Shown piece after piece: positions 1-7,382 of a DNA stretch of 22,372 bases. The stretch is from positions 1 to 22,372 of the forward strand of contig CAYNAW010000024.1 of assembly GCA_964395545.1 (NCBI GenBank). Reading direction: 5' to 3'. Each line of letters starts with the position of its first letter. Within the stretch, counting starts at the first letter, position 1. The notes below the pieces were generated by a model, which searched no databases, was not told where the DNA came from, and saw nothing but the letters and a program-made list of their open reading frames with translations. The DNA comes from CAYGVX01 sp964395545 (GTDB taxonomy: Archaea; Thermoproteota; Bathyarchaeia; Bathyarchaeales; SOJC01). A program made the translations under genes and the position numbers.

Positions 1-980
1 TCATCTTCCAACACGTTTGTCAAGGCATCGGCTAACGTGTCTATTTTGCCACTTTCGACCAGCAGGCCCGTTTTCCCATCTTTGACCGAGTCCCGTAAGC
101 CAGCTACATCATAAGCCACGCTTGGAACACCGAAGGCGTTCGCTTCGATCACGTTCAGACCAAACCCTTCGCGAACACTTGGGTTAACCAAAACCCAAAC
201 CTTCTTGAGAAGTTCACGCCTTTCAACGTTACCCACGTTGCCGAAAAATCGAACACCATGCACGTTCAACCGTTCTAACGCCTCCCTGAGGTAGCCGTCT
301 CCCAGAACCCAAAGTTCGCCGTCTGGGAAACGCTTCTTGATGATCTCGAAAGCACGGATGGCATGGTCGGGTCTCTTCGCCTTCTTCAGCCTTCCGACAT
401 AAGCGATTATTGGATGACCCGTTTTCTCTGGAACGTCTTCCAGAGGTTCAACATTAATCCCTTCAGGGACGACGTGAACGTTCTTGAACCCCAGTTCCTG
501 CAGGTCTAGCTTGGAACTCTCCGAAACTGTAACTGTGGGAACTGTGACGTAGTTTCGCAGCCATCTCTTCTCCAGATAGTGGAAGCCCACGTGGCTTATG
601 GGAAACGGTGTCTCGTAGAACCAGTATTCTCTTGCCAATTGATGAATGAGGGCAACAACTTTCGCTCCGCCGTGCACGAATTTCGGGGTGAAGAAAGGTC
701 TGGTGTTGATCTCATCGATCACAACGTCGTAGTCTTCATTGGCAAAACGACTTTTATACAGTTTTTTCGCTTGGCGATAGACTGAGTACTTGCCTCCCGA
801 CCGTATGAGTCTAATGCCGTCTAAAGTCTCTTCATTTCTGCATCCATCAAACTGGGACGTGAACAGAGTGACCTCATTACCAGCTTCCACCCATCTCCTT
901 GCATTCTCGTATGTGAAGACCTCGGCTCCACCCATCTCTGGATTTAGCCAGCAGCGCCAGTTGAGAAGCAGAATCTTCAA
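1..980 (-). CDS. GT4-family glycosyltransferase, 3' end cut by window edge
   Basis: Reading the minus strand gives an open frame of about 326 codons that runs off the left edge with no stop. It begins with the GT-B opening strand MKILLLNWRCW followed by GGAEVFTYE, a typical GT4 nucleotide-sugar transferase start. The C-terminal half has VGRLKKAKRPDHA and an intact EX7E motif (EGFGLNVIE, residues 271-279), then GVPSVAYDVAGLRDSV. Family knowledge: a retaining transferase moving sugar from a nucleotide donor onto a lipid-linked glycan at the cytoplasmic membrane face; the sugar cannot be told. I chose TTG at 980 because it aligns with the usual GT4 N-terminus; TTG at 992 (adding MWREL) is possible. 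It lies 28 nt after the GT2 stop at 1009, as the third gene of a minus-strand operon. Only the C-terminal helix region should be missing. Confidence 0.88.
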   Translation of the reverse strand, partial: MKILLLNWRCWLNPEMGGAEVFTYENARRWVEAGNEVTLFTSQFDGCRNEETLDGIRLIRSGGKYSVYRQAKKLYKSRFANEDYDVVIDEINTRPFFTPKFVHGGAKVVALIHQLAREYWFYETPFPISHVGFHYLEKRWLRNYVTVPTVTVSESSKLDLQELGFKNVHVVPEGINVEPLEDVPEKTGHPIIAYVGRLKKAKRPDHAIRAFEIIKKRFPDGELWVLGDGYLREALERLNVHGVRFFGNVGNVERRELLKKVWVLVNPSVREGFGLNVIEANAFGVPSVAYDVAGLRDSVKDGKTGLLVESGKIDTLADALTNVLED

Positions 981-1008
981 TTCTCGCCACAATGAACCCG
1001 TAATAGCA

Positions 1009-1728
1009 TTAGAGCCTATAAAATTTGGCAATCCTCAGCCTATACGTGATGCCGAGCAGGTCGACTAACATCTGCCACACCTCGCGCAGGCTCACCATCT
1101 TCTTCACTTTTGCCTTAACAGGCAGCTCCTTGATCCTCAAGCCGTAGAGCTTCGCGAGGACCAGAAGTTCCACGTCAAAAGCAAACCGCTTCACCGTTAG
1201 GTGTGTAAATATCCGTTCCAGCGAATCTCTCCGAACTGCCTTCAGCCCGGTTTGCGTGTCTTTGAACTGGATCCCAGTGAGTAGTCGCGCCAGCAAGTTG
1301 AACCCGTGGCTGAGAACTCTTCGCGCCGGAGACATTTCGATCTGTGAGCACGGATGCCATTTGGAACTTATGACTACGTCTGCATGCTCCAAAGCCTCGA
1401 CGAAAGGAGAGATCTGCTCTGGCTCAACGTCCAAGTCAGCGTCAACGAAAACGATGTAGTCGCTTCGAGCGTTCGTGAAGCCCGTCTTGACAGCGTGGCC
1501 TTTTCCCGAGTTCTTCTTATAGCTGACTATTCTGACGTGGCCGTTTTTGCTGGCATACTTGAACGCCTTCCTCGACGTGTTGTCTAAGCTCCCATCGTCC
1601 ACCACGATGACTTCGTATCTGAAGCCGGCCTTCTGGATAACGTTGTCCACTCTTTCCAGATTGCTCGCTATATTTTCTCCCTCGTTGTAAGCGGGCATAA
1701 CCACTGAAAGCTCTGGCTTGTTAACCAT
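1009..1728 (-). CDS. GT2-family glycosyltransferase, Alg5/Dpm1-like
   Basis: 239 aa, ATG start. A GT-A fold family 2 transferase: SVVMPAYNEGENI (8-20), VVDDGS (42-47), KNSGKGHAVKTG (72-83), the metal-binding DADLD (96-100), and DTQTGLKAVRR (157-167), the usual acceptor-side motif of dolichyl-phosphate glucose/mannose synthases. No transmembrane segment is visible, so it should be a soluble or peripheral catalytic domain making a polyprenyl-phosphate sugar from a nucleotide sugar. Its start overlaps the end of the upstream small membrane protein by 8 nt, so the two are probably translationally coupled. The GT4 gene follows. Polyprenyl-phosphate hexose synthase is the best guess; the sugar is unknown. 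Confidence 0.9.
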   Translation of the reverse strand: MVNKPELSVVMPAYNEGENIASNLERVDNVIQKAGFRYEVIVVDDGSLDNTSRKAFKYASKNGHVRIVSYKKNSGKGHAVKTGFTNARSDYIVFVDADLDVEPEQISPFVEALEHADVVISSKWHPCSQIEMSPARRVLSHGFNLLARLLTGIQFKDTQTGLKAVRRDSLERIFTHLTVKRFAFDVELLVLAKLYGLRIKELPVKAKVKKMVSLREVWQMLVDLLGITYRLRIAKFYRL

Positions 1729-1996
1729 TCTTCTGGTTTCCTTCAGTCTTTCTCATCCGTACAAGAGAAGTGATTTGTAGAATGAGGGCGACGCATAATA
1801 TAAAGTAGGCGCCCAACGCAAAAGTGTTCGCAAGTTCCACGCTGCCGTAGATCAGCAAGCCGGCAGACGTGAACAAGAGACCACTAAAAACGAGGAAGAG
1901 GGAGACTTCCGCGTTTTCCTCGAAGCGCTTCTGAAGCCAACCCCGAGGAAAAGAAGCCTTGAACTCGAGGCGTTTCTTGAGCGGCGACGCTAGCAT
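1721..1996 (-). CDS. small two-TM membrane protein upstream of GT2
   Basis: 91 aa, ATG start. I do not recognise a named family. A basic N-terminus (KKRLEFKASFPRGWLQKR) is followed by two hydrophobic spans at about residues 31-50 and 57-79, then a short basic tail. This gives a hairpin with both ends probably cytoplasmic. It is the first gene of a minus-strand operon with a box-A candidate about 55 nt upstream, and its last 8 nt overlap the GT2 start. Because that GT2 has no membrane segment, an anchoring or activating role like eukaryotic DPM2/DPM3 is an attractive inference, but there is no sequence proof. The coupled overlap and plausible topology support it as a real gene. Confidence 0.7.
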   Translation of the reverse strand: MLASPLKKRLEFKASFPRGWLQKRFEENAEVSLFLVFSGLLFTSAGLLIYGSVELANTFALGAYFILCVALILQITSLVRMRKTEGNQKNG

Positions 1997-2050
1997 CTAT
2001 CTTCCCGTGCCGTATGAACTTCGTATATTCCATGTTCTACGTCGCTATCG

Positions 2051-2059
2051 ATATAAAAG
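2051..2059 (-). promoter_or_regulatory. box A (TATA) candidate for small TM protein-GT2-GT4 operon
   Basis: CTTTTATAT on the minus strand, 55-63 nt upstream of the ATG at 1996. Transcription starting about 25 nt downstream would give a leader of roughly 30 nt. Match by eye only. Confidence 0.4.
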
Positions 2060-2229
2060 ACTTTTTCAAATAGTACGTGCATTCACAGCCTCTTTTGGGA
2101 GGAATCTTTGTTTTCACTAACAGAAAGCGGCTTGGAGGGGAAAACTGATACAGTGAGGGTTCTAGGATCGCGTGGTTGGGATTAACCCTCAAGGGTGCAT
2201 GGTCAAGAATTCGGTGATTTGGATATAGA

Positions 2230-2237
2230 TTTATAAG
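2230..2237 (+). promoter_or_regulatory. box A (TATA) candidate for Dpm1-like gene
   Basis: TTTATAAG, close to the archaeal box A consensus, 53-60 nt upstream of the GTG at 2290. It predicts a start near 2260 and a leader of about 30 nt. Match by eye only. Confidence 0.45.
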
Positions 2238-2289
2238 CGTTGAATACGGAAATGGTCTCCTATCAGAAACATCCTATAGGGTAGATGGC

Positions 2290-3105
2290 GTGAAAGTGGA
2301 GAAACATCTGCGCTCAATGAGAGAAGTGGAGAACATTCGGCATGCTAGTTCGGTGGGTGACAAACGGGCGAAGCATCAGACTCTCGGCATCATTCTTCCC
2401 ACCTACTGTGAAGTTGGAAACATCGAAAGCCTGGTCCGCGAAATCAAGAGCATAAGGCAAGATACGTTACTTTTGGTGATAGACGATTCGAGTCCAGACG
2501 GGACAGGCGATGCTGTAAGAAAGTTGCAGGCAGAGTACGATAACATTTTGCTCATGGAGCGACCTGCAAAGCTTGGTCTCGGAACAGCTATCACAGACGG
2601 GTTCAGAACAGTGTTGTCTCTGGATAATCCGCCTGAATACCTCATCACGATGGATGCTGACTATTCTCATAATCCTCAGACGATACCGCAACTCTTGGCT
2701 ACAGCGGAGAAAGGCTATGATTTGGTTATCGGGAGCAGATATTCCAAAGGCAGCAGAATCGTCGGATGGCACATCCTGCGGCGGATAATTAGCCGAGTAG
2801 CCAACGTTGTGGCGTCGACGATGCTGGGAATGAGGATACGCGATTGCACGAGCGGCTTCAGGTGTTATTCGAAGGAATACGTAAGAAGCGTGATCGGTTG
2901 TCTCCACAGCCAGACATATGAAATTCAGATAGAGACGGTGAAACAGGCGTGGATGAGAGGCTTCGCCTTGACCGAGGTGCCGATAAAGTTTGAGAACCGG
3001 AAGAAAGGCAAGTCGAAGCTTACCATGGCAGAGTTCCAAGGATTTCTCTCATACATCGTTAAGACGAAGCTGCCATTCGGAACATGGTCCTTGGAGAAGA
3101 GCTGA
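2290..3105 (+). CDS. polyprenyl-phosphate mannosyltransferase (Dpm1-like GT2)
   Basis: 271 aa. Clear dolichol-phosphate mannose synthase pattern: IILPTYCEVGNIESLV (34-49), VIDDSSPDGTGD (63-74), GLGTAITDGF (96-105), metal-binding MDADYSHNP (121-129), SRYSKGSRI (149-157) and DCTSGFRCYS (185-194). It has no C-terminal GtrA-like or other membrane domain, and its length resembles the single-domain eukaryotic catalytic subunit. Expected reaction: GDP-mannose plus polyprenyl phosphate to polyprenyl-phosphate mannose at the cytoplasmic membrane face, supplying lipid-linked mannose for glycan assembly. The start is GTG 2290; the first in-frame ATG is at 2317 and would remove nine residues before the fold. 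It is a lone plus-strand gene between two minus-strand glycosyltransferase operons, ending 14 nt from the convergent GT4 stop. Confidence 0.92.
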   Translation: MKVEKHLRSMREVENIRHASSVGDKRAKHQTLGIILPTYCEVGNIESLVREIKSIRQDTLLLVIDDSSPDGTGDAVRKLQAEYDNILLMERPAKLGLGTAITDGFRTVLSLDNPPEYLITMDADYSHNPQTIPQLLATAEKGYDLVIGSRYSKGSRIVGWHILRRIISRVANVVASTMLGMRIRDCTSGFRCYSKEYVRSVIGCLHSQTYEIQIETVKQAWMRGFALTEVPIKFENRKKGKSKLTMAEFQGFLSYIVKTKLPFGTWSLEKS

Positions 3106-3119
3106 AACTCAGAATATCT

Positions 3120-4262
3120 CTAAGAGTGGGCAGCTCGGCCTTCGCGGTTGCTGTAGACGTTTCGCACACCCTTCTCAAGCAGACTGCTCAACCTTCTTCC
3201 GCATGATTCCCAAGTGTAGGCTCCTGCATGGTGGAGCGCTTTCTCCCCCATTTGCCTTCTCAATTTATCATCGTCAACCAGAACCTCCAATCGTTCTCGG
3301 AATTCTTCAACAGTCTCCGCCAGAAAGCCTGTTTCGCCATTGATTAGAACCTCCGAGTGTGCTCCCACGTTGAAAGCCACGGCGGGTTTCCCGTTGGCCT
3401 GCGCTGCGACAAGGGGGATGTTGAAGCCTTCCCACGAGGAGGCTGAGCAGTACACGTCGCATGACGCGAGGCATTCTGCCAGAAGCTCGGTGGACACATT
3501 CGTCAGTGCTCGAATCGAGCTTGACCCGCTGAACGCTGTGCCAGAGTTTCGTCCGACGAGTAGAAGAGCCACGTCTTTTCTTCTGGATTTTATGCCGTTG
3601 AAGATGTTAACCATGGTGTTCATGCCTTTGTAAGGTGTGGCAAAGCGTCCGATAGATAGCAGGATTTTCTTGTGATGTAAGCCTAGTTTTTCTCCGATTC
3701 TGTCTCGCTCGGTTCCGAGGCTTCGCGGGGTTAAGTGGTCAGCTCCGTGATAGGTCACGATGGCTTTTCTCTGCAGATTCTTTGGGAGCAGCGTCCATGT
3801 GTACTTGCTGTTCGTCAGGATGTAGTCGGCGAATTGGAACGATGAGTGCCAAAAGAGTCGCTGCCGCATTGCTTCGGCTCTTCGGGTAAAAGAGCTTAGA
3901 ACATTCGGGGGTGGAATGCCGAAATAGTACATCATGACCGGTCGTTCATAAACAAGCTTTGCCAAGGCGCCGATGACATGCATGGGATCAAAGGTTATCA
4001 CGACATCCGAGTCTTTGAGCAACCTAATGATGGGGGTTAGTCGTACGTCTGTGAGGAAGTTGGATTGCCAATACGCTCCAACCAGCGGCAGCCGGAAGGG
4101 CCTAAGAGGTATCAAGTCGTATTCGTTTGGAGAAAGCTCGGTCTGCCCAGTTATCAGCGTGACGGCGTGGCCGAGTTTGACCATTTCTTTTGAGAGGAGG
4201 TCTGCCACTTCGCTGATTCCATAACCGACGAGCATACTCTGGGTTACCATCGCAATTTTCAT
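3120..4262 (-). CDS. GT4-family glycosyltransferase with altered EX7E motif
   Basis: 380 aa, ATG start. GT-B fold: N-terminal MKIAMVTQSMLVGYGISEV, a helical acceptor-side region, then IGRFATPYKGMNTMVNIFNG (204-223) and the donor-side block SWEGFNIPLVAAQANGKPAV. The nucleotide-binding EX7E motif normally has a second Glu; here residue 286 is Ala (codon GCA), giving E278...A286, whereas the GT4 at the left edge keeps both. A nucleotide-sugar transferase of the glycan pathway is the likely role. It is the third gene of the minus-strand run GT2-DUF2079-GT4, 27 nt after the DUF2079 gene, and meets the plus-strand Dpm1-like gene tail to tail. Confidence 0.9.
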   Translation of the reverse strand: MKIAMVTQSMLVGYGISEVADLLSKEMVKLGHAVTLITGQTELSPNEYDLIPLRPFRLPLVGAYWQSNFLTDVRLTPIIRLLKDSDVVITFDPMHVIGALAKLVYERPVMMYYFGIPPPNVLSSFTRRAEAMRQRLFWHSSFQFADYILTNSKYTWTLLPKNLQRKAIVTYHGADHLTPRSLGTERDRIGEKLGLHHKKILLSIGRFATPYKGMNTMVNIFNGIKSRRKDVALLLVGRNSGTAFSGSSSIRALTNVSTELLAECLASCDVYCSASSWEGFNIPLVAAQANGKPAVAFNVGAHSEVLINGETGFLAETVEEFRERLEVLVDDDKLRRQMGEKALHHAGAYTWESCGRRLSSLLEKGVRNVYSNREGRAAHS

Positions 4263-4289
4263 TTCAACTGCTCCGTTGTTCGCAACACT

Positions 4290-6242
4290 CTACCCGCCGG
4301 TATAGCTCGTCTGGGTAAACTCGATTTGTTCGATGTAGATGTCGGTCAGCCCGGTGTTGTCGGTGATGATGAACCGGACCTCCTTCAACTGGCTTGTAAC
4401 TGAGAAAGGCAGCGTCAAGCTCTGATAGTTACGGTCGCTGAAGTGCTCCCCGTAGATTTCCCGTGACGCTATGCTGTCTTCGCCTTGCTTAACCTTCATG
4501 GTGAACAACGCGCCGGTAGCCTCTCCGCCGATTCTGACGTCGAGCGTCACGTTGTACGTGCCTCTGGGAAAAGACTGCTCGAATAATACAGCGTCAGTGT
4601 ACCACAAATGTATGTAGGGCTTAGGCTCGTAAACCAAGACCAGCGGTTTGTAACGTTCAATCGGACCGGTATAGTTAAGCTTGTAGAGGAGTACTCCGTC
4701 GACGAAGGCGTAAGGTCGGTAACCTCCTGTCTTCTCGAGTTCAGCCAACGCCACCATGCTGACTTTTCGATGGGGGTCGATCCGGAGGTCGGGGTTTATG
4801 TCTATCAAGACGTATTCTACTTGCTTGTCGAACAAGGCTTCAACATATTGGCGGTATCTTGCCTCTTCGAAGGCTTCGAAGCGTGGTGGAATTACGTACG
4901 CGTGTGTCCTGTCTGAGAGGTGGGGGAAGATGTCGAATTGGGTTAAGACGCTGGAGGTGGAGGGGATAAGGCTTAAGACTTCGTAGACAGTGTGGTCGTG
5001 GCTGGAAACCATAGATAGACTCACTCCCACACTGAAGGACTGGAGTGTCAGGCTGATACCCAGTATGAGGAGGAGACTGGAGATTAGAAGTTTCTTCATT
5101 ATGCCTGAGACCCGCTTGCCTGTTATGTTAGCCGAAGCGAGAAAGTTTCGGTATCCGTAGACTGCGGCGACTGCGATGAAGGGAGTTATGAAGGCGGAAT
5201 AATGGTAGCCTATCGTGAAGTAGGGGGGGTAGTTGGAAAGAAAACTTGGAACAAGCCAGACGAGCGTTGGTATAAAAGAGGCTAAGGCAAGCATCGGCAG
5301 GAATGCGAAGGACCCAATTAGGGTGATGAAGTAGAGGAGTTTGGAGGCAAAGCCGTATTCCAACGCTCCTAGGTAGTCTAACTTAGCGAGGGATCCAAGG
5401 GTTGACGGGTCTAGAGGGTTGCCGCCGAGCACGGTCCAAGGCGAACCCTCGACAAACCCGGACGACGCCGTCACTCCGAAGAGTATGGTAGCGGTGTTGG
5501 CGAAGACGAACCAGAGGGCAGCAAAGATCAGCGTGGCGATGGGGACCAAAGCTTGCTTATCGTCGAAAGCTCTTCTCCTAAGAGAGTCGACTATTCGTCG
5601 CCTTTTTGACCAGGCTTCAACCAGCCCAAACGTTAGAAAGGGCATGGACGCAAACTCCTTCGTAAAGAAGGCAAAGGTCAGGAACAAGAAGTATTTGCCC
5701 CAGCTTTGTCGCGAGAAGAAGTACAGCGCGGACAGAGCCAAGGGAATGAAGAAGGCATCGGGGTGAAAGTCGAAGGCGTTCACGCTGAAAACATGCGGGT
5801 TAACCAGATAGAGCAGGGAGAACATGAGCGCTACGGACTTGGTCTTTATCAAGTCTCTGGCCAAGAAGAAGACAGGGTATGCCCCTAATGCTAAGGCGAT
5901 GGTTTGGACGATGAGCAGCGTTTCGGGTCGCGGGATGAACGCATAGAATGGTAGTAGGAACACCAGAATCGGGCTGAAATGGACACTGAACAGGTTTCCG
6001 CCGGGAGTTGCGTAGAGTTCTGCGGTGTAGTAGAAGAAGCGTCCTTCGCGTACCGTGCTGTAGAACGCTTGGTTGAAGATGCCTAAGTCCCAAGCAGAAG
6101 ACAGAAAAGCGTAGTGACGCGAAAGAGCGATGAGACTGACGATTACGATGTAGGTGACGACCATTCCGTGGAGGGCCAGGTGCCTCCGAAGGTGAGCAAG
6201 GAAGACTGCTTTCAGCCGCGTTAAACGCTCTGGACGCTGCAC
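4290..6242 (-). CDS. DUF2079 polytopic membrane protein
   Basis: 650 aa, GTG start. The N-terminal ~450 residues are strongly hydrophobic with many membrane spans and carry the DUF2079 signature: SSAWDLGIFNQAFYSTV (48-64), SVHFSPILVFLLPFYAF (86-102) and NAFDFHPDAFF (155-165). The conserved Asp52 and Asp158 sit in loops, as in GT-C-type transferases. The last ~180 residues are soluble and beta-rich, ending in IYIEQIEF, and look like a carbohydrate-binding jelly-roll domain outside the membrane. DUF2079 proteins are suspected lipid-linked-sugar transferases, but their reaction is not established as far as I know. It sits 7 nt after the GT2 stop and 27 nt before the GT4 in one operon, which favours glycan transfer. 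Confidence 0.88.
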   Translation of the reverse strand: MQRPERLTRLKAVFLAHLRRHLALHGMVVTYIVIVSLIALSRHYAFLSSAWDLGIFNQAFYSTVREGRFFYYTAELYATPGGNLFSVHFSPILVFLLPFYAFIPRPETLLIVQTIALALGAYPVFFLARDLIKTKSVALMFSLLYLVNPHVFSVNAFDFHPDAFFIPLALSALYFFSRQSWGKYFLFLTFAFFTKEFASMPFLTFGLVEAWSKRRRIVDSLRRRAFDDKQALVPIATLIFAALWFVFANTATILFGVTASSGFVEGSPWTVLGGNPLDPSTLGSLAKLDYLGALEYGFASKLLYFITLIGSFAFLPMLALASFIPTLVWLVPSFLSNYPPYFTIGYHYSAFITPFIAVAAVYGYRNFLASANITGKRVSGIMKKLLISSLLLILGISLTLQSFSVGVSLSMVSSHDHTVYEVLSLIPSTSSVLTQFDIFPHLSDRTHAYVIPPRFEAFEEARYRQYVEALFDKQVEYVLIDINPDLRIDPHRKVSMVALAELEKTGGYRPYAFVDGVLLYKLNYTGPIERYKPLVLVYEPKPYIHLWYTDAVLFEQSFPRGTYNVTLDVRIGGEATGALFTMKVKQGEDSIASREIYGEHFSDRNYQSLTLPFSVTSQLKEVRFIITDNTGLTDIYIEQIEFTQTSYTGG

Positions 6243-6249
6243 CCTTCAT

Positions 6250-7260
6250 TCATCCCTCTGTGTAAGCCTGGAGAATGGGATGACGGATTCTCTTCAACCC
6301 GAGGAGCAGTTCAAAACTCCCTTTCGACATCAAGCGCCGAATTTCATCGTCAGGTACACTCCTGGAAGACTGAACCCGCACTCTTTTTCCCCACGTTTTT
6401 CCAAGGTGCCTCATGTTCCACCATACAGCCTTCAGGATAATGAACTTGTCGCTGTCCTTCGCGTTCTTAAGCGCCCAGAAAGTTTTCAGCAGCTTGATGG
6501 CGACGTATCCGGGCATTATCTTGAAAAGAGTGCTCAAGCTGTAGTTTTTCAGAAGGTTGGAGAGCCAGTGTCTCTCGAGGGAGGAAAACACCGGGCCTCC
6601 GGAGCCGAGCCAGCGATGGTAAACTTTCGAGTCCGGCACATAGAGGATTTTGTAGCCTTTCAGCCTTGCTCTCCAACACCAATCCAAGTCTTCGCCGTAC
6701 ATGAAGTAGCGTTCGTCGAAGGCACCGACGTCTTGCCAAGCTTTCCTGCTTATGAGGAGGGCGGCCCCGTTTCCGTAGAACGTCTCTTCCGACTGGTCAT
6801 ACTGGCCCACGTCAATCTCGCTGTTGCCCCGATTCCATCCCGCACCGTAGAAGTCGCAGTTCCCCCCGGCAGCGTTTATCCTCCTTCGGTCGTGGAAGAA
6901 CAGCATTTTAGGCGTTAACGCGGCGATTTTTTCGCCCTTGACACGTGAGACCAGGGCGTGCAGCCAAGTTGGGTCTACGGACACGTCGTTGTTCAGCAGG
7001 GCGAAGTATTCGGTGTCCACCGATTCTATCGCTTGGTTGTAGGCCTGCGCGAACCCGTTGTTGCGTCGTTGTTTGATGACTCTGACCTCAGGGTACTTTG
7101 CCTCGAGGAATTCGGCGGAGCCGTCGGTCGAGCCGTTATCGATGACAACCACCTGAAGCGGGTCATAATCCGTAGCCAGCACAGAGTCCAAATGTTGGAC
7201 TAGGTGTTGCTTACCGTTAAAATTCAGTATCAGCACCGTTACGGGAGGCTGAGTGGTCAA
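6250..7260 (-). CDS. GT2-family glycosyltransferase (rhamnosyltransferase-like)
   Basis: 336 aa. Single GT-A domain: VTVLILNFNGKQHL (7-20), VVVIDNGSTDGSAEF, NNGFAQAYNQAIE, LLNNDVSVDPTWL (metal-binding NND), GAFDERYFMYGEDLDWCWRA (catalytic ED-x-DW-x-R type motif) and YHRWLGSGG. This is the pattern of the large GT2 group annotated as rhamnosyl or related transferases; the donor is unknown. A C-terminal amphipathic region suggests peripheral membrane contact. The start is TTG 7260 with AGGGA about 6 nt upstream. It is first in the GT2-DUF2079-GT4 operon and diverges from the primase operon across a 122-nt gap. Confidence 0.9.
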   Translation of the reverse strand: MTTQPPVTVLILNFNGKQHLVQHLDSVLATDYDPLQVVVIDNGSTDGSAEFLEAKYPEVRVIKQRRNNGFAQAYNQAIESVDTEYFALLNNDVSVDPTWLHALVSRVKGEKIAALTPKMLFFHDRRRINAAGGNCDFYGAGWNRGNSEIDVGQYDQSEETFYGNGAALLISRKAWQDVGAFDERYFMYGEDLDWCWRARLKGYKILYVPDSKVYHRWLGSGGPVFSSLERHWLSNLLKNYSLSTLFKIMPGYVAIKLLKTFWALKNAKDSDKFIILKAVWWNMRHLGKTWGKRVRVQSSRSVPDDEIRRLMSKGSFELLLGLKRIRHPILQAYTEG

Positions 7261-7300
7261 AGCGGTCCCTGATTGTGTCGTATCTGAGCTATCGAAGTCT

Positions 7301-7319
7301 TAACTTATAAAAATATAAT
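7301..7319. promoter_or_regulatory. A+T-rich divergent promoter block, GT2 operon and primase operon
   Basis: Nineteen nearly all-A/T bases in the divergent gap. On the minus strand TTTTTATAAG (7313-7304) lies about 45-50 nt upstream of the GT2 start. On the plus strand TTATAAAAATATAA lies about 65-78 nt upstream of the preferred PriS start. It could serve both directions. By-eye match only. Confidence 0.45.
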
Positions 7320-7367
7320 CCTTCGCCATTAAAACAGTGACTATTTATTTTGCCAGACCATCTCTGT

Positions 7368-7373
7368 AGGAGG
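7368..7373 (+). promoter_or_regulatory. Shine-Dalgarno AGGAGG that decides the PriS start
   Basis: AGGAGG is followed at once by ATG (7374), then GTG (7377) and TTG (7383), all in frame. Only the TTG at 7383 has normal spacing (9 nt). The motif lies inside the longer TTG-7350 reading, which argues against that start. Confidence 0.6.
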
Positions 7374-7382
7374 ATGGTGCCG

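Larger units (their letters stand above)
1997..2289. other. divergent intergenic region with inverted repeat
   Basis: A 293-nt A+T-rich gap between divergent glycosyltransferase operons. It holds a minus-strand box-A candidate near 2055, a plus-strand one near 2233, and a perfect 8-bp inverted repeat (TGAGGGTT at 2154-2161, AACCCTCA at 2184-2191, 22-nt spacer). The right arm can also form a small alternative hairpin, ACCCT-CA-AGGGT (2185-2196). I found no tRNA, snoRNA box set or convincing ORF here. Confidence 0.5.

Noticed and set aside
2154..2191. Possible tRNA or T-arm-like sequence around GGTTCTAGGATC
   Set aside because: The loop fits TTCNANN by chance, but the T stem cannot pair and no acceptor or anticodon stem is present.
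6280..6918. 212-codon plus-strand frame
   Set aside because: Antisense to the GT2 gene with intact NND and ED-DW motifs; low-complexity translation.
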